Shown here: positions 1 to 5,362 of the stretch, in pieces
Layout: every line of letters begins with the position of its first letter
How positions within the stretch are numbered: the first letter of the stretch is position 1
Assembly: GCA_903870955.1 (NCBI GenBank)
Contig: CAIQEX010000132.1
Location: 1-10,114 of the forward strand
Reading direction: 5' to 3'
Origin: an uncultured beta proteobacterium
Lineage (GTDB): Bacteria > Pseudomonadota > Gammaproteobacteria > Burkholderiales > Burkholderiaceae_C
DNA length: 10,114 bases
Made by a program: the position numbers and the translations under genes
Notes under the pieces: model-generated
The model's input: the letters and a program-made list of their open reading frames with translations, nothing else
What the model was told of the DNA's origin: nothing
Databases searched by the model: none

Positions 1-698
1 TCGGCCGCGCTGCGGATGTAGTGCTCAAAGAAGTAGGTGATGTGCGGCTCTTCCAGCACAAAACCCTTGGAAAAACGCTGATGAGACGGTGTGTTTTGAT
101 GGCCTGCAGTGCCAGGATAGAACAACAATTGCAAACAAAGCACGAGTCCTACATCCCGCGCCTGAATAGCGCACACCGCTGCCAACGTGCCTCCGGCGCT
201 ATCCCCACCCACCGCGATTCGGCTAGGGTCCAGACCGAGCCCGGAGCCTTTGGCGGCAACCCATTGCACCGCGTCCCAAGCGTCCTCTTGCGCTGTAGGG
301 AATTTGTGCTCTGGCGCCAATCGGTAATCAACCGCCAGTACGGCGCATCCAGCCAAGTGTCCTAACCTGCGGCACAGCGCGTCGTGCGTGGCGATACTGC
401 CAATCGTAAAACCACCACCATGAAAATACACCAGCACCGGGATGTTGACACCGGTGGGGGCATACAGGCGCACCGGAATATCAAATCCGTCCCGCGCCTT
501 GAAAGAAAAACTTTCCACCCGTTCCGTAGCCTGCGGCGGGATGTCCAGCACATCGGCAGCGCCCGCGTAGGCCGCGCGCGCCTGTTGCGGTGTCAACGCA
601 TGCATGGGGACTTTCTGCGCCCGATGCATGCGCTCAAGCACCTTGTGCATGGTCGGTGTCAGCAGAGCAAGTGGATTGCGGTGGTGTGTGGGTGACAT
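1..698 (-). CDS. alpha/beta hydrolase, hormone-sensitive lipase (family IV esterase) type, partial at left end
   Basis: This open frame starts at ATG 698-696 and runs off the left edge, so only the first 232 residues are visible. Two family signatures are clear: HGGGF at residues 93-97, which forms the oxyanion hole, and GDSAGG at 165-170, the nucleophile elbow with Ser167 as the expected catalytic serine. DYRLAPE at 124-130 is also typical. These place it in the HSL-like family IV carboxylesterases/lipases, cytoplasmic enzymes that hydrolyse short acyl esters. No signal peptide is seen. The catalytic Asp and His lie in the C-terminal part outside the window, so completeness of the triad cannot be judged. 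No clear Shine-Dalgarno precedes the ATG, and Met17, Met24 and Met32 are possible later starts. The gene is divergent from the alcohol dehydrogenase, with 75 bases between their starts. The substrate is unknown. Family assignment is firm. Confidence 0.93.
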   Translation of the reverse strand, partial: MSPTHHRNPLALLTPTMHKVLERMHRAQKVPMHALTPQQARAAYAGAADVLDIPPQATERVESFSFKARDGFDIPVRLYAPTGVNIPVLVYFHGGGFTIGSIATHDALCRRLGHLAGCAVLAVDYRLAPEHKFPTAQEDAWDAVQWVAAKGSGLGLDPSRIAVGGDSAGGTLAAVCAIQARDVGLVLCLQLLFYPGTAGHQNTPSHQRFSKGFVLEEPHITYFFEHYIRSAA

Positions 699-773
699 GA
701 ATGGGTTGAATGCGCAATCTTGTTACAGTCTGGCGAGTCGCCCATCCTACACGCCGTAACCCTTCCGAGCGCC
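699..773. other. divergent intergenic region between hydrolase and alcohol dehydrogenase
   Basis: These 75 bases separate two divergent starts and should contain both promoters unless the real starts lie elsewhere. I find no convincing -35/-10 pair on either strand, no palindromic operator, and only a weak GAG ribosome site for the dehydrogenase. Confidence 0.5.
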
Positions 774-1910
774 ATGTCACTCATCTACTACATCACCCAG
801 GTTCAGTTTGATTTTGGTGCCCTTCAGTTGTTGAAATCAGAGTGCCTGCGTGTGGGTATCCACCGACCGCTTATCGTCACCGACCCCGGCGTCAAGGCCG
901 CGGGCATTTTGCAGAAGGCCTTGGACGCTTTGTCGGGAGTGGACTGCGCCGTGTACGACCAGACTCCCTCCAACCCAACTGAGGCTGCTGTGCGGGCTGC
1001 GGTCGAGGTGTTCAAGAGCCAAGCCTGCGATGGACTGATCGCGGTGGGCGGGGGTTCCGCCATTGACTGTGCCAAAGGTGTGGCAATTGCGGCCACCCAC
1101 GCGGGCCCACTCACCCGCTACGCCACCATTGAGGGCGGTTCGACGCTTATTACCGACAAGGTCGCGCCGCTGATCGCCGTACCCACGACGAGTGGCACGG
1201 GCAGTGAAGTGGCCCGCGGCGCCATCATCATCGTTGACGACCACCGCAAGCTCGGTTTTCACTCCTGGAATCTGGTGCCAAAGGCGGCCATTTGCGACCC
1301 CGAACTCACGCTGGGTCTGCCGCCGATGCTGACAGCCGCTACTGGCATGGACGCCATCGCCCACTGCATCGAAACCTTTATGGCACCCGCCTTTAACCCG
1401 CCCGCCGATGGCATTGCACTGGATGGATTGCAGCGCGCCTGGTCGTCGATAGCCCGCGCCACGGCAGACGGCTCCGATCGCGCGGCACGCCTGAATTTGA
1501 TGAGCGCCTCCATGCAAGGAGCCATGGCCTTTCAAAAGGGTTTGGGCTGCGTGCATTCGCTAAGCCACAGCCTGGGCGGTATCAATCCGCGCCTGCACCA
1601 TGGCACGCTCAACGCCGTGTTTTTGCCAGCCGTTATTGCTTTCAACGCCAGTGCCCCAAGCATGCTGCAAGACCAGCGATTGGAGCGTATGGCCCATGCC
1701 ATGGGACTTCAGAAAGGCGCCGATGTCGGCCTTGCCATTCAGGAAATGAATGCCCGTCTGGGTCTGCCCAGTGGCCTGGCGGCCATGGGTGTGGTCGAGG
1801 CGCAATTTGACGCCATCATTCAGGGTGCCATGGCCGACCATTGCCACAAAACGGGACCCCGCATCGCCACTGCTGAAGACTATCGGGACATGCTGCTGGC
1901 TTCACTGTGA
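774..1910 (+). CDS. iron-containing alcohol dehydrogenase (group III ADH family)
   Basis: This is a 378-residue NAD(P)-dependent dehydrogenase of the iron-containing (group III) alcohol dehydrogenase family, close to the usual 380-390 residues. The N-terminal nucleotide-binding half shows GGGSAIDCAK at 92-101 and PTTSGTGSEV at 137-146. The C-terminal metal-binding half shows GMDAIAH at 191-197 and HSLSHSLGG at 261-269, followed by HHG at 275-277. The expected metal ligands are Asp193, His197, His261 and His276 (or His275). I chose ATG 774 over an in-frame TTG at 720, because 774 gives the normal family N-terminus and the 18 extra residues look like untranslated leader. The Shine-Dalgarno is weak (GAG, about 4 bases upstream). 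The substrate cannot be told from sequence; it reads as a general family member, and I see no specific reason to call it maleylacetate reductase or 4-hydroxybutyrate dehydrogenase. The last 9 bases overlap the end of the convergent membrane-protein gene. Confidence 0.95.
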   Translation: MSLIYYITQVQFDFGALQLLKSECLRVGIHRPLIVTDPGVKAAGILQKALDALSGVDCAVYDQTPSNPTEAAVRAAVEVFKSQACDGLIAVGGGSAIDCAKGVAIAATHAGPLTRYATIEGGSTLITDKVAPLIAVPTTSGTGSEVARGAIIIVDDHRKLGFHSWNLVPKAAICDPELTLGLPPMLTAATGMDAIAHCIETFMAPAFNPPADGIALDGLQRAWSSIARATADGSDRAARLNLMSASMQGAMAFQKGLGCVHSLSHSLGGINPRLHHGTLNAVFLPAVIAFNASAPSMLQDQRLERMAHAMGLQKGADVGLAIQEMNARLGLPSGLAAMGVVEAQFDAIIQGAMADHCHKTGPRIATAEDYRDMLLASL

Positions 1911-3305
1911 CGGCAATTGGGGCGTTGTCTCGCCATTGGGTTTTGCTCTTTCTGCATTCAGGCGACGCAAATTGAGGCGCGCCTTCACATTGTCAGGGTC
2001 GAGGCGCAGGGCCTGAAGATATTCCAGACGGGCTTGAACGGTTTGCCCAGCAAGTTGATAGGCGTAACCGAGGTTGCCGTGCACGCGCGATTTGCCCGGC
2101 GACACCTGCACCGTCTGCTCCCATAGGCTTACCTCGCTCTGGTAATCCTGATTGCGCAGGAAAGTAAGCGTGGCCAGGCCCAATAGCAGGAGGATCGACA
2201 CCCCTACAGCCATGCGTTGTGACCGGTAAAGCAGCAAATCAACGGCCAACGCCATGCCCAGCGGCCAGGCAGCCAGGTACCACTGCCGGTCGTTGGCAAT
2301 ATCAAGCCGGGGCACAAAAACATACAACAGCGACAGATGAAGAAAAGCCCACGCCAAGGCAAAACCCATCCAGGGACGCCTGCGCCACGTCACCACCATC
2401 ACCCACGCAAGTACAAAAACAAATCCCAGCTCCAGCCTGGAGTCCGAGAAATCCCGCTGCACCTGCAAGTCCGGATCCATGTTCAACCAGAATGGCAACG
2501 TCCACTGCATGAAAAGGTACAACAGCGCGTGGGTTTGCGTGGCTAAATTTCCCGTTAGTGAATTGAAGTGGGTGCTGCGTTCAACAGCCGCCCGGTACGC
2601 GTCATTGCCAAGGAAAAAAGCCGCTGCAATAAGCAAGGTGATCCAACTCGTACAGCCTTTGCGCAAGCTGGTTTTCCAGTTTTCACCGCTGGAAATATCC
2701 CAAAGAATAAGTGCCAACGGAAAAGTCACCGCGCTTTCCTTCGTCGCCAGGGCCATCAAAAAACAGAGGGGTACCAGGATTCTGGCGCGCCATGGCCCTG
2801 ACCGAGCAGGTCTGCTGACATAAACCAAAAGCCCGAAAAGATAAAACAGTGCCATCAATGCGCTGGAACGACCGGAGATATAAGTGACGGCCTCGGTGTT
2901 CACCGGATGCACGGCAAAGAGTGCTGCACTCAGCAAGGGTGCCAGGGGCACGCGCTGCAGCAGGTTTTTGGTTTTGAGAAATTCCTGGGTGAGGCGGTAC
3001 ACCAGCCACACGGATGCGCCATGAATCAGCAGGTTCACGGCGTGAAAACCAGGCACGCCGGCTCCTGAAATCCAGTTCAACAGGTAAGTGAACTTCAACA
3101 CGGGCCGAATGCCCTGCCCCAGTTCAGACAGCCAGCCATTCAGGCTATGAACCGCCGCATAGTCGACGATGACATTGAAATCATCAAACTGAAAAGCGCC
3201 GTTGAAGCTATTGGCATACGCCAATCCAAAAAGTGCAAAAACCCCAAGCTGCGCTGGCCGCGCGATGCGAAGCAGGAACCCTCGCACAACCGGCAGCCAT
3301 GGCAC
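1902..3305 (-). CDS. polytopic membrane protein with C-terminal TPR, TMTC/GT-C glycosyltransferase-like
   Basis: This encodes a protein of about 467 residues with around ten hydrophobic segments and a C-terminal soluble tail holding one clear TPR (about 406-439, NLGYAYQLAG then LRLDPDN). The pattern matches bacterial relatives of eukaryotic TMTC O-mannosyltransferases (GT-C fold). FDD at 40-42, in the first periplasmic loop, fits the GT-C acidic motif. RPVLKFTYLLN at 67-77, HPVNTEAV..SGR at 133-146, KES at 189-191 and the DR-WYLAAWP stretch near 339-347 follow the family order. By analogy it would move a sugar from a polyprenyl-phosphate donor onto an exported acceptor, but this is inference. 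There is no ATG start. I prefer GTG 3305-3303, which has AGG just upstream and lies 5 bases past the DUF3617 stop. TTG at 3320 would add 5 residues and overlap that gene by 11 bases. Either way translation is probably coupled to the DUF3617 gene. Confidence 0.87.
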   Translation of the reverse strand: MPWLPVVRGFLLRIARPAQLGVFALFGLAYANSFNGAFQFDDFNVIVDYAAVHSLNGWLSELGQGIRPVLKFTYLLNWISGAGVPGFHAVNLLIHGASVWLVYRLTQEFLKTKNLLQRVPLAPLLSAALFAVHPVNTEAVTYISGRSSALMALFYLFGLLVYVSRPARSGPWRARILVPLCFLMALATKESAVTFPLALILWDISSGENWKTSLRKGCTSWITLLIAAAFFLGNDAYRAAVERSTHFNSLTGNLATQTHALLYLFMQWTLPFWLNMDPDLQVQRDFSDSRLELGFVFVLAWVMVVTWRRRPWMGFALAWAFLHLSLLYVFVPRLDIANDRQWYLAAWPLGMALAVDLLLYRSQRMAVGVSILLLLGLATLTFLRNQDYQSEVSLWEQTVQVSPGKSRVHGNLGYAYQLAGQTVQARLEYLQALRLDPDNVKARLNLRRLNAERAKPNGETTPQLPSQ

Positions 3306-3309
3306 AGGC

Positions 3310-4380
3310 CTATAAACCAAACAGGTTTTTCAGCTTCTTGGCCCCATCAATGACTGCATCGGTGGAGCTGCCGCCCGGCATGCTGGGCAAGCCGAGCCCG
3401 TCCAGCAATTTGCCAGTCTTGCTGGGTTCGGGTTTGGCGGGCATGGCGGGCTTGGCCGTTGCGGGTTCGTCGGGGTCGGGCCGATTCATGGCCTCATCGC
3501 CGCCCGAAACGCCTTTCAGACAATCCGCGAGCGAGACCATCTTTTGCTCGGTAAAGTCCCGTCCCTCGCAATAACGCTTGCGGCTTATTTCGGCGTAAAG
3601 CTTCATTTCGGCGGGGCATTCAGCGCGCAACGGGTCTGCGTAGAGCTGGTGCACTTCACCACGGAACTGTTTGGTGAAGTCGCTGTTATTGGCGTCCACC
3701 GATTTGCAGAGTGCCTTTTTGGTGGATTCCATGTTGATGCCACACGATTTGCTCACCGGCGACGTGTTGCCTTTGATTGAAAAGTAGACCTCGAGGTCGC
3801 GCCCTGATTCGCGTTTCATCAGGTCGCAAAACGGGTCTTTCTTGGCCGCACAAATGGCATTTTTCTCCAGGAACAAGCTGCTCTTGACCAACCAGTCGTG
3901 GTTGGTCTTCATGCCTTCGCACATCTTGGCCAACTCTTTGTTGCTGGCTGCAACCTGGGCTTCCATTTTCTTCTTCATCTCGTCCGGGTCGCAGGCGCCG
4001 CCCAGTCGCTTGTTGACAAAGCTCATCGACATGTTGCCCTGCTTGGTCGTCATGTCGAACTTGCCTTCGTTGCGGTCGGTGGAGTAAGTCATCTCACCAC
4101 TGCCGGTCATGGTTTCGCCCTCTTTGGTGCAGCGCATCTTCCAGGAGGTTTTGTTTCCCGAAACCTTGACGTCGCTCATCTCACAGTCTTTGTCGGCGCT
4201 GTTGCGCGGGTCTTTTTCGCCACCGCTGGGCATGCAGACTTTGCTGGTCATGCCCGGCATGGACATGCCCTGCATTTCCACTTTGTTGGTAATTTCCCAA
4301 TACTCGCCGGTGGCGGCAAAGGCGACTGGTGTCCACAGACCCAGAAGCACGCTCAGACTGCCGATGAAGTGTTTGCGCAT
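3310..4380 (-). CDS. exported Cys-rich DUF3617 domain-containing protein
   Basis: This is a 356-residue exported protein. Residues 1-22 form a signal peptide (basic MRK, hydrophobic core, cleavage expected after VAFA). The mature N-terminus, with GEYWEIT and the Met-rich MQGMSMPGM (36-44), matches the DUF3617 family of periplasmic proteins of unknown function. The mature protein has 12 cysteines (49, 66, 84, 130, 154, 177, 185, 213, 225, 255, 271, 287), an even number that suggests disulfides in the periplasm. Residues about 300-340 are a Pro/Ala/Gly-rich linker, and the end is a short amphipathic tail (KKLKNLFGL). It is longer than I would expect for the family, because a second Cys-rich half follows the DUF3617-like part. 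ATG 4380 is chosen over TTG 4395, because GGAG sits 5 bases upstream of it and the signal peptide then begins properly. It lies 74 bases after the HDOD gene and abuts the membrane-protein gene. Function is unknown. Confidence 0.88.
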   Translation of the reverse strand: MRKHFIGSLSVLLGLWTPVAFAATGEYWEITNKVEMQGMSMPGMTSKVCMPSGGEKDPRNSADKDCEMSDVKVSGNKTSWKMRCTKEGETMTGSGEMTYSTDRNEGKFDMTTKQGNMSMSFVNKRLGGACDPDEMKKKMEAQVAASNKELAKMCEGMKTNHDWLVKSSLFLEKNAICAAKKDPFCDLMKRESGRDLEVYFSIKGNTSPVSKSCGINMESTKKALCKSVDANNSDFTKQFRGEVHQLYADPLRAECPAEMKLYAEISRKRYCEGRDFTEQKMVSLADCLKGVSGGDEAMNRPDPDEPATAKPAMPAKPEPSKTGKLLDGLGLPSMPGGSSTDAVIDGAKKLKNLFGL

Positions 4381-4385
4381 GAAAA

Positions 4386-4391
4386 CTCCCT
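4386..4391 (-). promoter_or_regulatory. ribosome binding site of the DUF3617 gene
   Basis: AGGGAG on the minus strand, with GGAG 5 bases before ATG 4380. It decides the start in favour of 4380 rather than the upstream in-frame TTG at 4395, which would lie on top of this site. Confidence 0.75.
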
Positions 4392-4454
4392 GCAATTGTT
4401 ATTCGGGAAATTGTAGGCCGGGTCTCCAGGCCATCCGCCGGGTCGGTCAACGCC

Positions 4455-5261
4455 CTAGGTGTGAGCGGCCCAATCAAAGGGGTCTTGCTGCAGCACCTGA
4501 TCAATATCCAAACCCAATACCAAACCCACCTGTCCCGGAAAGGTTGACGCCAAAATGCGTTCACTCATGTTGGCGTCCCGGCCCCGTGCACGCCACGAGG
4601 CCAGATGGATCACCCCGGCCAGCGGCTCATAGACATTGTTTTCAAAAGGTGCGTACTGGTGTTCCAGCGCATCCACCATCGGCTGGGGAAAGTGCCACAT
4701 GCTCGCAAAACCCGCACTTACCGAGGCGTAGTTAAAGCCAAACGTATTGCGCTCGGCAGACGCACGGCGCAGGTCGAGCGGGGCATATTTCTCAGACAGG
4801 ATGGTAGTTTGTGCTGGCATTGCCACATGCATGGCAAGCTCGCCAAAGGCGTGAATCAGTCCGCAGGTAAAGGCCGCCTGCTGGTTTTGCCGCACAACAC
4901 CGGCCAGTGAGCGCGAAACCCGGGCCGTATTCAGGCTGTACTCCCAGAAACGTGGCAGTGAGATCCCCGGAACGGCCTTGAGCGAAGCACTTTGCGCCGC
5001 CTCCTGCGCCATGGTCCGTACCTGGGCCAGGTTGAGCAGGGCCAAAGCCTCCGAGACGCTATGGATCTTGCCGCATAGTTTGAAAAACTCTGAATTCGCC
5101 AGGCGCAGCAGGCGCGTCGTCAATGCCAGGTCGGTACTAATCAGGCGATTGACCTTTTTTAGGTCCACCTCATGGTGGTCCAACTCCATGAGCAACAGTG
5201 CCACAACCTTGGGGATGCTGGGCAAATTGAACTGACGGGTCAACAATTCATCGAGTTTCAT
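4455..5261 (-). CDS. HDOD domain-containing protein
   Basis: This 268-residue cytoplasmic protein consists almost entirely of one HDOD domain, a relative of HD phosphohydrolases found in bacterial signalling proteins. Family landmarks are LPSIPKVV at 13-20, the region around TDLALTTRLLRLANS (43-57), IHSVSEALALL (66-76), and GLIHAFGELA at 134-143. In catalytic HD domains the last of these contains an HD pair; here it reads His137-Ala138, so the metal-binding Asp is absent and hydrolase activity is unlikely, which is the norm for HDOD proteins. The segment FGFNYASVSAGFASMWHFP (174-192) is the usual helix leading to the C-terminal part. No REC, GGDEF, EAL or kinase domain is attached, so it is a stand-alone HDOD protein and probably a protein-interaction or regulatory module. 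ATG 5261 is preceded by AAGG at 5271-5274, 9 bases away. It sits downstream of tex on the same strand across a 101-base gap with a stem-loop. Confidence 0.92.
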   Translation of the reverse strand: MKLDELLTRQFNLPSIPKVVALLLMELDHHEVDLKKVNRLISTDLALTTRLLRLANSEFFKLCGKIHSVSEALALLNLAQVRTMAQEAAQSASLKAVPGISLPRFWEYSLNTARVSRSLAGVVRQNQQAAFTCGLIHAFGELAMHVAMPAQTTILSEKYAPLDLRRASAERNTFGFNYASVSAGFASMWHFPQPMVDALEHQYAPFENNVYEPLAGVIHLASWRARGRDANMSERILASTFPGQVGLVLGLDIDQVLQQDPFDWAAHT

Positions 5262-5315
5262 GCGTTATGACCTTGTGCGCGCAACGTTTGTTATGGGCGA
5301 GATTATGGTCTGCAA

Positions 5316-5350
5316 TGCCCACACTGAATAGCGACAAGTCAGCGTGGGCA
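5316..5350 (-). other. 12-bp stem-loop between tex and the HDOD gene (possible weak terminator or processing site)
   Basis: The two arms are 5316-5327 and 5339-5350, with an 11-base loop. All pairs are Watson-Crick except one. That one pair is A-C in a plus-strand RNA but U-G in a minus-strand RNA, so the stem is fully paired only in the transcript running from tex to the HDOD gene. It begins 12 bases after the tex stop codon. No U-run follows, so it is not a classic intrinsic terminator. It might give partial termination, protect the tex mRNA 3' end, or be a processing site. Confidence 0.4.
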
Positions 5351-5362
5351 AATTTGAGAACC

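Noticed and set aside
149..553. Short minus-strand frames and a plus-strand frame (384-695) at the left end
   Set aside because: The real gene is the minus-strand hydrolase frame, open from 698 to the edge, with HGGGF and GDSAGG motifs. The others are alternate frames of it.
720..773. In-frame TTG start adding 18 residues to the alcohol dehydrogenase
   Set aside because: The extension has no family resemblance, and ATG 774 gives the normal N-terminus.
837..1556. 239-residue open frame on the minus strand
   Set aside because: It is antisense to the alcohol dehydrogenase, which has all its family motifs. The antisense product has no recognisable domain.
3898..4416. 172-residue open frame on the plus strand, rich in His/Ala/Val
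   Set aside because: It is antisense to the DUF3617 gene, which has a signal peptide, a good ribosome site and conserved cysteines. The composition is typical of a shadow frame.
4416..4432. Short inverted repeat in the HDOD-DUF3617 gap
   Set aside because: It is a 7-bp stem with a G-A mismatch and a 3-base loop, with no T-run in the direction of transcription. That is too weak to call a terminator.
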